From positions 1-64,000 of the forward strand of contig JAIUMI010000008.1 of the NCBI GenBank assembly GCA_022565665.1: a stretch of DNA of 64,000 nucleotides, written 5' to 3'. Position 1 is the first letter of the stretch; each line of letters starts with the position of its first letter. Of this stretch, positions 17,424 through 26,491 are shown piece by piece. A program made the translations under genes and the position numbers. Under the pieces are notes generated by a model that was not told the origin of the DNA, did not search any database, and saw only the letters and a program-made list of their open reading frames with translations. The stretch comes from Glycocaulis sp. Lineage in GTDB: Bacteria > Pseudomonadota > Alphaproteobacteria > Caulobacterales > Maricaulaceae.

Positions 17424-19310
17424 ATGCTGCATATCAACGACCTCACCTACCGCATTGAAGGACGCATCCTGTTCGATCAGGCAACGCTCTTCCTGCCGGC
17501 CAAAACCAGGATGGGCCTTGTCGGGCGCAACGGCACCGGCAAGTCCACGCTTCTGAGGCTGATCCGCGGCGAGGCAAGCCCGGAGACGGGCGATATCCGC
17601 ATCCAGCCGGGCATGCGCATGGGCAGTGTCGAGCAGGAGGCGCCCGGCGGGCCCATCTCCATCATCGATTTCGTGCTGGCCGCCGACACAGAGCGCGCCA
17701 GCCTTCTGGCCGAAGCCGAAACCGCGACCGACCCGAACCGGATTGCCGATATCCAGACCCGGCTGGCCGATATCGATGCGCATTCGGCCGAAGCGCGCGC
17801 GGGCGCGATCCTGCACGGGCTGGGGTTTTCCAATGAAGAGCAGCAGCGCCCCTGCTCGGACTTTTCCGGCGGCTGGCGCATGCGCGCCGCGCTGGCGGCC
17901 ACGCTCTTTGCCCGGCCCGATCTTCTGCTGCTGGATGAGCCAACCAACTATCTGGACCTCGAAGGCGCGGTGTGGCTGGAAAACTATCTGCAGAAGTTTC
18001 CGGGCGCGGTCTTGCTGATCTCCCACGACCGGGGGCTCCTGAATGCCTCGCTCGACATGATCGCGCATCTCAAAGACGCCAAGATCACCGTCTGGGAGGG
18101 CGGGTACGACCAGTTTGAAAAGCAGCTCGCCGAGCGTCAGCGCCTGACCATGAAGCTCGTCGAGAAGCAGGAGGAGGAGCGCCGCCGCCTGCAGGCGTTC
18201 GTTGACCGCTTCAAGGCCAAGGCCAGCAAGGCCAAACAGGCCCAGTCGCGCGTGAAGCGGCTGGAAAAGATGCAGCCCGTCGCTACCTCGGTCGATGATC
18301 CGGTCGCGCCCTTCGATCTGCCCGCCGCCCAGCGCCGCATGGCCAATCCGCTGATCCGCCTTGAAGGCGCGGCGACCGGCTATGGCGAGGATGCGGTGAT
18401 CCTGAAGAACATGGATCTGCGCATCGACATTGATGACCGGATCGGGTTGTTGGGCCGCAATGGCGCCGGCAAGTCCACCTTTGCGAAGCTCCTGACCGGG
18501 CAGATACCGGTGCTTTCGGGCGCGATGCGCATGCACAAGAAGCTGCAGATCGCCCATTTCGCCCAGCACCAGATCGATGCGCTGCATCCCAATACCTCGG
18601 CCTATCAGCACATTCTGGAATTGATGCCCGATGCGACGGAGGCCCAGCGGCGCGCGCGCCTCGCCCGCTTCGGCCTGCCCGGCGACCGGCAGGAAACGCC
18701 CGCGAAATCCCTGTCAGGCGGGGAGAAGGCGCGCCTTTTGATGAACCTCATCAGCTTTCACGGCGCGCACCTGCTCATCCTCGATGAGCCGACCAACCAT
18801 CTCGACATGGACAGCCGCGCCGCGCTGATGGATGCGCTCAATGCCTATGAGGGCGCGGTGATCCTGATCAGCCATGACCGCCATCTGATCGAGGCGTGCG
18901 TGGACCGGTTGTGGATCGCTGAAAGTCACACCGTAAAGCCCTATGAGGGCGATATGGACGAGTACCGCAAGCAATTGCTGCGCCCTGAAGCCGACGGCAA
19001 TGGGCGCGGGAAAATCAAGCCGGATGCCAGGCTGGAGCGCCGCCGCGATGCCGCTGAAGCGCGCTCAAAGCTGAAACCGCTCAAAGCCGAGGCCGACAGA
19101 TGGGAGCGCGAAGCGGAGCGCCTCAAAGGTGTGCTCGCCACTATCGACAAGGGTCTCGCCGTACCGGGCCTGTGGGAGAAGGATCCCGGCCTTGCCGCCG
19201 AACTGACCAAGAAGCGCGCCCGCGCCGAGGAGCTGATCGACGCGGCCGAGATGAAATGGCTGGAAGCCGACGAGGCCTACGAACAGGCCCGCGAGGCGGC
19301 GGGGGTCTAG
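17424..19310 (+). CDS. ABC-F family ATPase (YheS-like)
   Basis: A 628-residue soluble protein with two ABC domains and no membrane segment, the ABC-F layout of ribosome-associated translation factors. Domain 1 has GRNGTGKST and signature FSGGWRMR with LLLLDEPTNYLDL; domain 2 has GRNGAGKST, LSGGEKARL and LLILDEPTNHLDM. The charged linker between them is near residues 230-290, and a C-terminal coiled coil (about 530-620) is rich in Glu, Lys and Arg. Of the housekeeping ABC-F groups it looks most like YheS; a role in antibiotic protection is not indicated by context. Confidence 0.9.
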   Translation: MLHINDLTYRIEGRILFDQATLFLPAKTRMGLVGRNGTGKSTLLRLIRGEASPETGDIRIQPGMRMGSVEQEAPGGPISIIDFVLAADTERASLLAEAETATDPNRIADIQTRLADIDAHSAEARAGAILHGLGFSNEEQQRPCSDFSGGWRMRAALAATLFARPDLLLLDEPTNYLDLEGAVWLENYLQKFPGAVLLISHDRGLLNASLDMIAHLKDAKITVWEGGYDQFEKQLAERQRLTMKLVEKQEEERRRLQAFVDRFKAKASKAKQAQSRVKRLEKMQPVATSVDDPVAPFDLPAAQRRMANPLIRLEGAATGYGEDAVILKNMDLRIDIDDRIGLLGRNGAGKSTFAKLLTGQIPVLSGAMRMHKKLQIAHFAQHQIDALHPNTSAYQHILELMPDATEAQRRARLARFGLPGDRQETPAKSLSGGEKARLLMNLISFHGAHLLILDEPTNHLDMDSRAALMDALNAYEGAVILISHDRHLIEACVDRLWIAESHTVKPYEGDMDEYRKQLLRPEADGNGRGKIKPDARLERRRDAAEARSKLKPLKAEADRWEREAERLKGVLATIDKGLAVPGLWEKDPGLAAELTKKRARAEELIDAAEMKWLEADEAYEQAREAAGV

Positions 19311-19600
19311 CCGCAGGTAACGCGCTCCACGCGGCCATCGTCGCCGATCACGACATTCAGCCGGTCGGGCCGGTAGTCCATGGTCACGGCATCGCCGCGG
19401 CCATAGACGCGGTAAGGGACGGGAAGCGTGGAGGTGTCCACCTCGTCACGCAGCTGGCCGATCAGCAGCTGGAATTGCTGGGCGGCGCATTCACCGCCCG
19501 AGCGGTCCACCACATCCATCTCGCCGTTGTCGTCATCCATCATGGTGGCACAGCCTGCCAGAAGCGCGCTGGCGCACGCAATTGCGAAAAATCTCATCAT
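19307..19600 (-). CDS. Small lipoprotein, I78-type peptidase inhibitor family
   Basis: A 97-residue protein beginning MMRFFAIACASALLAGCATM, a lipoprotein signal with lipobox LAGC. The mature part has a conserved cysteine before QQFQLLIGQ and ends YRVYGRGDAVTMDYRPDRLN...VTCG, the layout of the peptidase inhibitor I78 family. Inhibition of a serine protease is the family proposal only. The chosen start forms an ATGA overlap with the holC stop, so it is the last gene of pepA-holC-I78. Its stop overlaps the ABC-F stop by four bases. Confidence 0.78.
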   Translation of the reverse strand: MMRFFAIACASALLAGCATMMDDDNGEMDVVDRSGGECAAQQFQLLIGQLRDEVDTSTLPVPYRVYGRGDAVTMDYRPDRLNVVIGDDGRVERVTCG

Positions 19601-20046
19601 CCCTGCTTCTCCCATCGTCCCTGCTCGTTCTGCTTCCAGTACGATACCGGGATTCCTGTTTTTTTTGAGGCAGACCAGAGCTGGCGCGCCTGCGCCTTGC
19701 CCGCATTATCGCTGTCTTCGAACATGACGATAACGCGTTCCCACTCTTCAAGGTTTCCCGGCTCCGCCCCATCAAGGCAGAACAGCATGCCGGCCTGATT
19801 GATATTGCGCGGCTCCGACGCGATCAGCACGGGCTGGCGCGGCGCGTGCAGCGCATTGTCCCGTCCGTGGGGCAGGAAGCTGTCATCGCGGAAAGTCCAC
19901 AAATGGGTATCCAGCCGCGCGGCATGGTCCTCGTCGGGCGTCGCGATAACGGCGCGCGCACCGCGCTCCAGCACTTTCTGCAAAAGGCCGGGCAGGACAT
20001 CGTCCACCCCGGCCGTCTCCAGATGGTAGAACCAGAGCTCGGCCAT
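19597..20046 (-). CDS. holC: DNA polymerase III subunit chi
   Basis: A 149-residue HolC protein; chi links the clamp loader to single-strand binding protein. It begins MAELWFYHLETAGVDDVLPG, continues with LLQKVLERGARAVIATPDE, and carries the family block HLWTFRDDSFLPHG and QPVLIASEPRNINQAGMLFC. Its ATG shares one base with the pepA stop (TGATG), the conserved pepA-holC coupling of proteobacteria. Confidence 0.93.
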   Translation of the reverse strand: MAELWFYHLETAGVDDVLPGLLQKVLERGARAVIATPDEDHAARLDTHLWTFRDDSFLPHGRDNALHAPRQPVLIASEPRNINQAGMLFCLDGAEPGNLEEWERVIVMFEDSDNAGKAQARQLWSASKKTGIPVSYWKQNEQGRWEKQG

Positions 20047-21518
20047 CAGCGCTCATAATAATCGCGCACGAACCGGTCGAGCAGACGCACCCCATAACCG
20101 GTGCCGAAAGCAGGCAGGCGCGGATCTTTCGAGCCCGCATACATGCCGGTGCCCGCGATATCGATATGCACCCACGGCTTCTTGTTCACGAAGCGCTGCA
20201 GGAAGACCGCGCCCGCGATCGAGCCTGCATTGCGGCCCTGGCCGAGATTTTTCATGTCGGCGATATCGCTGTCGATATGGCGGTCATACTCCGGCCCGAC
20301 GGGCAGGCGCCACACGCCTTCATCGGACGCCTTGCCAGCAGCGAACAGCCGGTCGGCCAGCTTGTCGTCATTGGTGAAGATACCGGCATGCTCATGGCCA
20401 AGTGCGACGAGGATGGCGCCGGTCAGCGTGGCCAGATCAATGATGAAGGCCGGGTCGAACTCTTCCTGCGTGTACCAGAGCGCGTCGGCGAGCACGAGGC
20501 GGCCTTCCGCGTCGGTATTGTGGATCTCGATGGTCTGGCCGGACATGGAGGTGACCACATCACCCGGACGCTGGGCATTGCCGTCCGGCATGTTCTCCAC
20601 CAGCGCCACGACGCCGACCGCGTTGACCTTGGCCTTGCGGCCTGCCAGCGCGCGCATCAGGCCGACCACGGCGGCCGAGCCCGCCATATCGCCCTTCATG
20701 TCTTCCATGCCCTGACCGGGTTTGAGCGAGATACCGCCAGTGTCGAAGGTCAGGCCCTTGCCGACAAAGGCCAGCGGCTTGTCGCCCTCCTTGCCGCCAT
20801 TCCAGCGCATGATGGCCAGCTTGGCTTCGCGCACCGAGCCCTGACTGACGCCCAGAAGCGAGCCCATGCCCAGCTTCTTCATCTGCGCTTCGCCCAGCAC
20901 CTCGATCTCCAAGCCTTCCTTTTCCAGCTTGGCGATACGCTTGGCGTATTCCTCCGGGTGCAGGACGTTGGGTGGTTCCATGACGAAATCGCGCGCCGTC
21001 TTCACCCCGGTTGCGACCGGCTCCCAGCTCTTCCAGGCTTTCTTCGCCGCCTTTTCGTCGGCGGTGACAATCTCGACGGCCGTGAGGGAGGGCTTCTTCT
21101 CCGGCTTCAGCTTGGTGCGGTAATGATCGAAGCGATAGGCCGCCAGCGTGGCGCCAAGACCGGCCCGGCCCGCCATCTCGCCATCATCGCTGTCAACATG
21201 GACCGACAGCGTCTTCGTACCGTTCAGAAGGACATGCTTGGTGAGCGCAGCAACCGCCTTTTCCACCGTATTGCCGCCCAGTGATTTTTTCTCGCCCAGC
21301 CCGTAGAGCAGAACCCGGTCCGCCGTCACGCCCGAAGGCGCGGCAATCTCCAGCACCTGTGCCGCCTCGCCGGTAAAACGCGAGGCCTTGATGGCGCGGC
21401 TGATCGCACCGCCGCACGCCTCGTCCAGCGCCTTGGCCGAGGGTGAGAGCGCGGCTTTCTCGTAAGCTCCGGCCGCGATGGCATCACCATTGGGCGTTGC
21501 TGAGAACTTGATCTGCAT
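20046..21518 (-). CDS. pepA: Leucyl aminopeptidase (M17)
   Basis: A 490-residue cytosolic two-metal aminopeptidase. The C-terminal catalytic domain has GKGLTFDTGGISLKPGQGM, the M17 signature NTDAEGRLVLADAL and downstream GHEHAGIFTN. The N-terminal domain is the variable macro-like domain. The ATG at 21518 (MQIKFSATPNGD) is preferred to an in-frame start 27 codons upstream, which lies in the divergent promoter region shared with lptF. It heads the pepA-holC-I78 operon. Confidence 0.96.
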   Translation of the reverse strand: MQIKFSATPNGDAIAAGAYEKAALSPSAKALDEACGGAISRAIKASRFTGEAAQVLEIAAPSGVTADRVLLYGLGEKKSLGGNTVEKAVAALTKHVLLNGTKTLSVHVDSDDGEMAGRAGLGATLAAYRFDHYRTKLKPEKKPSLTAVEIVTADEKAAKKAWKSWEPVATGVKTARDFVMEPPNVLHPEEYAKRIAKLEKEGLEIEVLGEAQMKKLGMGSLLGVSQGSVREAKLAIMRWNGGKEGDKPLAFVGKGLTFDTGGISLKPGQGMEDMKGDMAGSAAVVGLMRALAGRKAKVNAVGVVALVENMPDGNAQRPGDVVTSMSGQTIEIHNTDAEGRLVLADALWYTQEEFDPAFIIDLATLTGAILVALGHEHAGIFTNDDKLADRLFAAGKASDEGVWRLPVGPEYDRHIDSDIADMKNLGQGRNAGSIAGAVFLQRFVNKKPWVHIDIAGTGMYAGSKDPRLPAFGTGYGVRLLDRFVRDYYER

Positions 21519-21697
21519 GGGCTTCCTTTCTGTCAGGCGGGGCTGGCAAGAGCCGGCACAGGGCGGCTTCACCACATAACGCATAGCCAGTACGGCCAAA
21601 CTGCGCGAAGGTGTTCGGGCAAAGTGGTATCCGATCCTTGAACGGGTTAGAAGTCAGTGCGCACACCGAATACCGCAAGGCCCGGACCTGCCATCCG

Positions 21698-22822
21698 ATG
21701 AAACTGTTCCAGCGTTATGCTTTCCGGCAAGCCCAGTGGCCGTTCCTGATCACGCTGGGCGCGCTGACAGGGCTCGCCATCCTTACCCAGTCGCTGTCCA
21801 ACCTGAATCTGGTTGCCGACCGCGGAGAGACCCTGCTTGTCTTCCTGTGGGTGACCATTCTGGCCGTGCCCCAGGTACTGGCGCTGCTTCTGCCGCTGGC
21901 GGTGTTCATCGCCTGCGCCGCAGCGCTGAACCGGATGATGAGCGAATCCGAACTGACCGTGGCCGCCGCCGCCGGTCTCAGCCGCCGGCACCGCATGTCG
22001 CCCTTCATGCGCGTGGCGGTATATGCGGCTCTGCTCAATCTGGGTGTGAACCTGTTCGTCCAGCCCGCCGCCTACCGGGAAATGCGCCACGCCCTCTACG
22101 AGGTGCGCACCGACATTGCCGCCAGCGTGATGCGGCCGGGCGAGTTCGTGGCGATGGGGCCGGACGTGACCTTCTATGCGCGCACGGTCGCAGATGGCGG
22201 GGTGATGAGCGAGGTCTTCATCGAGGACGGTCGCGGCGTCACCAGCACCGCCTACACCGCGCGCACCGGGCAGATCATCCGCGCCGAGCGCGGACCCGTC
22301 ATGCTGCTGCGCGACGGTGTCGTCTCCCAGGTCGACGAGAACGGCACGCTCTCCAGCCTGACCTTTGACAGCTATGAGTTTGATCTGGCCGCCTTCATAG
22401 ATCCGGCTGACGCCTTCTTCTTCAAGGAGAGCGACCGCTACCTGCCCGAGCTGTTCTTCCCCAGCCAGGGCGATATCGTACGGGCGCGCGGGCTGGGCAA
22501 TCTTCTGGCCGAAGGACATTACCGGCTGTCGGCACCGCTCTACAACATCGCCTTTGCGCTGATTGCCATGGCAGCGTTCTTCAGCGGTCCGCCGCGGCGC
22601 ACCGGCTATGCCCGTGCCGTCGCCATCGCCGGGGCGAGCGCGCTGGTGGTGCGCCTGGCCGGATTTGCCGTACAGGCCGCCGCCACCAACTCGCCGGAGC
22701 TGAACTGGTTGCAATATGCCGTACCGGTGGCCGCCATAATCGGGGCCTATATCGTGATCCACCGCCCGGCGCGTTTCGTGACCCGCACCGTCATTCACCG
22801 GCCGCGGACCGCCACGGCATGA
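21698..22822 (+). CDS. lptF: LPS export ABC transporter permease LptF
   Basis: A 374-residue inner-membrane permease of the LptBFGC complex that extracts lipopolysaccharide. Transmembrane segments lie near residues 10-35, 50-75 and 95-115, then a periplasmic jellyroll-like region and three further helices after about 290. The motif RMMSESELTVAAAAGLSR is the coupling-helix region. The ATG at 21698 gives MKLFQRYAFRQAQWPF, the standard start. It overlaps lptG by four bases. Confidence 0.93.
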   Translation: MKLFQRYAFRQAQWPFLITLGALTGLAILTQSLSNLNLVADRGETLLVFLWVTILAVPQVLALLLPLAVFIACAAALNRMMSESELTVAAAAGLSRRHRMSPFMRVAVYAALLNLGVNLFVQPAAYREMRHALYEVRTDIAASVMRPGEFVAMGPDVTFYARTVADGGVMSEVFIEDGRGVTSTAYTARTGQIIRAERGPVMLLRDGVVSQVDENGTLSSLTFDSYEFDLAAFIDPADAFFFKESDRYLPELFFPSQGDIVRARGLGNLLAEGHYRLSAPLYNIAFALIAMAAFFSGPPRRTGYARAVAIAGASALVVRLAGFAVQAAATNSPELNWLQYAVPVAAIIGAYIVIHRPARFVTRTVIHRPRTATA

Positions 22823-23913
22823 CGGTTCTCACCCGCTATCTCCTCTGGCAGACATTCCTTGGCATTGCCGGTGCGGCAATCGTCGTCACCGCCGTGATCC
22901 TGCTCGTGGATTTCGTGGAGACCTCGCGCGATATCGCGACGCGGGTAGAAGTCTCCGCGCTGCAGGTCGTCATCCTGAGCCTGATGAAGCTGCCTCTACT
23001 CCTGCAGGACACTTTGCCCTTCATCGTCCTGTTCGGCGTGCTGTGGACCTTCTTCCGCCTCAACCGGCGCAGCGAACTCATCGTGATGCGTGCCTCCGGC
23101 ATTTCGGCCTGGCGGATCATGGCGCCTGCCGTGCTGCTCGCCCTTCTGGTCGGGATCGCGGGCAGTACCGGGCTGAACCCGCTGGGGGCCGCCACCAGCG
23201 CTGCCTTCGAGACCCGCCGTGCAGCGCTGTTTGAAGACCGCCCGACCCGCCAGGTGAGCGGGGTACGCACCTGGCTGCGCGAAGCGCGTGATGACGGCTT
23301 TGTCCTGATTGCCGCCGAAGGGCTGGAAGGCGACCGGCTGATCGAGCCGGTATTCCGCTTCTACGCCTATGGCGGGCCGGACAGCCGCACCCCGCTGCTC
23401 GACCGGCTGATGCAGGCAGACCGGGCGGAGCTTTCTGGCGGGTTCTGGCGGCTGACCGGTGCGGTGGAACACCGCCCCGAACAGGAAAGCGCCATGCTGG
23501 GCGATATCTCCCTGCCAACCACCACCGGACGCGAAGCCCTGTTCGAGCGGGCACGCTCGGCAGCGGGGGTGTCCTTCTGGCGGTTGCCCGACGTCATCGT
23601 GTCGGCGCGCGAGGCGGGTCTGTCCACGCGCGCTTATGAATTGCGCTGGCAGAACCTGCTGGCCCAGCCGCTTCTGCTCGCCGCAGCCAGCCTGCTGGGC
23701 ATTGCAGCGACCTTGCGTCTGGCCCGGCTGGGCGGAGCGGCAGGCTTTGCACTGGCCGGAGGGCTCGGTGGCTTCCTGATGTATTTCCTGCAGCGCATGC
23801 TGGCAGGGCTGGGGTCGGCAGGCACGCTGGACCCGGTGAGTGCAGCCTGGTCAGCACCGGCCCTGTTCGCGCTGGCGGCTCTCCTGTATATCGCGGTGAC
23901 TGAGGATGGTTAG
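22819..23913 (+). CDS. lptG: LPS export ABC transporter permease LptG
   Basis: A 364-residue partner of LptF with the same six-helix plus periplasmic-domain layout. The start MTVLTRYLLWQTFLGIAG and the coupling region LNRRSELIVMRASGISAWRI are typical. ATGA overlap with lptF ensures equal synthesis. The next gene is surA, 72 bases away; in many alphaproteobacteria lptD sits at this junction, and it is not here. Confidence 0.93.
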   Translation: MTVLTRYLLWQTFLGIAGAAIVVTAVILLVDFVETSRDIATRVEVSALQVVILSLMKLPLLLQDTLPFIVLFGVLWTFFRLNRRSELIVMRASGISAWRIMAPAVLLALLVGIAGSTGLNPLGAATSAAFETRRAALFEDRPTRQVSGVRTWLREARDDGFVLIAAEGLEGDRLIEPVFRFYAYGGPDSRTPLLDRLMQADRAELSGGFWRLTGAVEHRPEQESAMLGDISLPTTTGREALFERARSAAGVSFWRLPDVIVSAREAGLSTRAYELRWQNLLAQPLLLAAASLLGIAATLRLARLGGAAGFALAGGLGGFLMYFLQRMLAGLGSAGTLDPVSAAWSAPALFALAALLYIAVTEDG

Positions 23914-23985
23914 AAGCTGTCCTCACGATTGCCTCAATGCGCGTTATGATTATGGTCGGCGCGCAGGAAACGGGAAACGACACCA

Positions 23986-25242
23986 ATGCCTATGACCACC
24001 CTGAAACGTCTGGCTGTGTGCCTTGCCATGCCGCTGGGCCTTGCCCTGTCAGCTCCGGCTGCCGCGCAGCAGGTGGAAGGCATCGCCGCCATCGTCAACG
24101 ACCAGCCGATCACCACCTTCGATGTGCGTGACCGCATGCGCCTCATCCTGTCCTCTGCCGGCATCCAGCCGACAGAGGATGTGCTCGTTCAGGTGCAGGA
24201 GCAGGCAATGCGCTCCCTGATCGAGGAGGCGTTGCAGCTTCAGACCGCGCGGCGCTTCGAAGTGCCGGTCAGCGAGGAAGAGGTGGATGAGGCGATTGCA
24301 GATATCGCCGCACGCAACGGCATCACCGTCGAAGAAATCCGCCTCGACCTGGAACAGTCCGGCGTCAGTATCGACACGCTGCGCCAGCAATTGCGCGCCG
24401 AGATCGCCTGGTCCTATCTGGTCAGCGGCCGCTATCGCAGCCGCATCCGCGTCACCGATGCGCAGATCGATACCGCGCTGGAGCGCCTGGCCGAAAGCGC
24501 GTCCCAGACCCAGTACCGGGTCGCCGAGATCATGGTCAACCTGCCCGCCAGCGGCGATGAAAGCGTGGCGGAGCAGCGCATGGCCGCCGTCTATAACGCG
24601 CTGGAGCAGGGCGCGCCCTTCCCGGCGATTGCCAGCCAGTTTTCCGACGCTCCAACCGCCGCAACGGGCGGTGATGCAGGCTGGCTGAGCGCTGGGCAGA
24701 TGCGCCCTCAAGTCGCCCAGATGATCCAGCAAATGCCCGTCGGCTCCATCTCCAATCCGATCCGGGTGCCCGGCGGCTACATGATCGTGGCGGTCGCGGA
24801 CCGGCGCGAAGGACAAGCCACCGAACAGATATCCCTGCAGCAGATCACACTGCTCACCTCACAGGTGACCGATGAGCGCCGCCAGGCGCTGACGCGCGCC
24901 GCCCAACGGGTGAGTGGCTGTAACAATCTGGCCTCCGTGTTCGAGGCGGTGCCCCAGGCGATCATCACCGATCTGGGTACGGTTGGCGCCAACGCGCTTG
25001 TTCCGAATATCCGTCAGGCCCTTTCCGGGCTGCAGAACGGCCAGGCAAGCCCGGTGCTGGAAACCGGTGCCGGCCTGCAGGTCTTCGTGCTGTGCGACCG
25101 GCGCATTGGCGGTCCTGGCATGCCCGGACCGTCTGACGTGGAAAACCAGATCGTGAACCAGCAATTGTCCATGCTGGCCCGCCGCTGGCTGCGCGATCTG
25201 CGCAATGACGCGACCGTGGAGATGGTCGGCTACAACGAGTAG
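23986..25242 (+). CDS. surA: Periplasmic chaperone / peptidyl-prolyl isomerase SurA
   Basis: A 418-residue exported protein. The signal peptide ends at APAAAQ (about residue 28), followed by the SurA N-domain VEGIAAIVNDQPITTFDVRD and one parvulin-type PpiC domain (about 180-275, from TQYRVAEIMVNLPASG to GGYMIVAVADRR). Only one parvulin domain is evident, fewer than the two of E. coli SurA. SurA delivers unfolded outer-membrane proteins to BAM. It is followed by pdxA ten bases later, the conserved surA-pdxA-ksgA order. ATG 23986 is chosen for the spacing to GGAAACG; ATG 23992 is an alternative. Confidence 0.9.
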   Translation: MPMTTLKRLAVCLAMPLGLALSAPAAAQQVEGIAAIVNDQPITTFDVRDRMRLILSSAGIQPTEDVLVQVQEQAMRSLIEEALQLQTARRFEVPVSEEEVDEAIADIAARNGITVEEIRLDLEQSGVSIDTLRQQLRAEIAWSYLVSGRYRSRIRVTDAQIDTALERLAESASQTQYRVAEIMVNLPASGDESVAEQRMAAVYNALEQGAPFPAIASQFSDAPTAATGGDAGWLSAGQMRPQVAQMIQQMPVGSISNPIRVPGGYMIVAVADRREGQATEQISLQQITLLTSQVTDERRQALTRAAQRVSGCNNLASVFEAVPQAIITDLGTVGANALVPNIRQALSGLQNGQASPVLETGAGLQVFVLCDRRIGGPGMPGPSDVENQIVNQQLSMLARRWLRDLRNDATVEMVGYNE

Positions 25243-25252
25243 AGGCGCGTCC

Positions 25253-26251
25253 ATGGCCCGAGCACCGCTCGTTCTGACGCTCGGTGACCCGGACGGTATT
25301 GGCCCGGAAATCGCGCTCAAGGCTCACGCCGCAATACAGGCTGACGGCCCCTGCCTTGTGCTCACAGGCGACCCTGCCCCGCTGGAGATGTCTGCGCGCT
25401 CGCTCGGACTGCCACCACCCGTGCTCGTCAAGACACTGGGTCAAGCTCGCAGCGCGCCGCGCGACAGGCTGGCCATCCTGCCAGCGCAGGGCAGTCACCC
25501 GGTTCTCGCTTCCATCGAAAAGGCGGTGGAACTGGCCCTGTCGGGCGAAGCGGGCGGCATTGTCACCAGCCCGATCTCCAAGGCCTCGCTCTACGAGGCG
25601 GGGTTCGGCTTTCCCGGACATACCGAGTATCTCGCGCACCTGACAGCTTCAGCGCCCATGGAAGGGCCGCGCGGGCCGGTCATGATGCTCGCCGCGCCGG
25701 GCCTGCGCACCGTGCTGGTGACCATCCATCAGAGCCTGAAAAACGCGATTGAAAGCCTGACTCCGGAAGCTGTCATCCACACCGCCCGCGTCACGCATCA
25801 CGCGCTGAAGACCGATTTCGCGATTGCCTCGCCGCGCCTCGTGCTCGCCGGGCTCAACCCCCATGCCGGAGAAGGCGGAGCGATGGGGCGAGAGGAGATC
25901 GAGATACTGGCGCCTGCGCTCGAAGTCCTGCGCGGCGAAGGCCTGGACATCTCAGGCCCGCTGCCGCCGGATACGATGTTTCATGCCGAGGCACGCGCAA
26001 ATTACGATGCCGCCATCTGCCTCTATCACGATCAGGGTCTGATCCCGGTCAAGACGCTGGATTTCCATGGTGGGGTGAACGTTACTCTGGGCCTGCCCAT
26101 CGTGCGCACCTCGCCTGATCACGGCACCGCGAAAGACATTGCCGGCAAAGGCGTAGCAAGAGCCGACAGCCTGATTGCAGCCATCCGTCTTGCCGCAGAA
26201 CTCGCCGCCAACCGGGTTAGGGCCTGTGCTCATAAAGGGTTTGGTGCGTGA
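25253..26251 (+). CDS. pdxA: 4-hydroxythreonine-4-phosphate dehydrogenase, C-terminus supplied by an inserted element
   Basis: A 332-residue metal-dependent enzyme of pyridoxal-phosphate synthesis. It has LTLGDPDGIGPEIALKAH at the start, GFPGHTEYLAHLT in the middle, and the late block YHDQGLIPVKTLDFHGGVN and TSPDHGTAKDIAGKG. The final ten codons (RACAHKGFGA) lie inside the left inverted repeat of the element at 26220-26486, so the native tail was replaced or extended. All catalytic blocks lie upstream, and the enzyme is probably active. It is part of surA-pdxA-ksgA. Confidence 0.94.
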   Translation: MARAPLVLTLGDPDGIGPEIALKAHAAIQADGPCLVLTGDPAPLEMSARSLGLPPPVLVKTLGQARSAPRDRLAILPAQGSHPVLASIEKAVELALSGEAGGIVTSPISKASLYEAGFGFPGHTEYLAHLTASAPMEGPRGPVMMLAAPGLRTVLVTIHQSLKNAIESLTPEAVIHTARVTHHALKTDFAIASPRLVLAGLNPHAGEGGAMGREEIEILAPALEVLRGEGLDISGPLPPDTMFHAEARANYDAAICLYHDQGLIPVKTLDFHGGVNVTLGLPIVRTSPDHGTAKDIAGKGVARADSLIAAIRLAAELAANRVRACAHKGFGA

Positions 26252-26486
26252 TATGCGCGAAAATCGTCCAATATCAGGAGCAGGCCCGATGGAAGTGCAC
26301 TCCCCTTTCGAGGGACTGCGACGCAAGAGTGGGCGATTTTCGCCATACCCCTTCGGGGCGCGGCGGATTTCACCCCTGACGGCGTCGAGCCGCCCTTATG
26401 GAGGGACGCTCCACGGTGGCCGTCTCTCCTTGTCAGGCGCAAAATCCGCTACGCGTCACGCCCGAAACCTTTATGAGCACAGGCCC
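26220..26486. mobile_element. MITE-like element with about 31-bp terminal inverted repeats and TA flanks
   Basis: A 267-base non-coding insertion between pdxA and ksgA. The ends match as inverted repeats: the first 19 bases (GGGCCTGTGCTCATAAAGG) are identical and similarity continues to about base 31 with one gap and two or three mismatches. Both ends abut TA (26218-26219 and 26487-26488), as expected for a TA target duplication. Inside are two further palindromes: GCGAAAATCG/CGATTTTCGC (26257-26266, 26334-26343) and GCGGATTT/AAATCCGC (26363-26370, 26442-26449) with CCTGAC/GTCAGG nested in the latter. No transposase is encoded. It is probably a non-autonomous derivative of an insertion sequence; the parent is not in the window. 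Confidence 0.8.
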
Positions 26487-26491
26487 TACGC

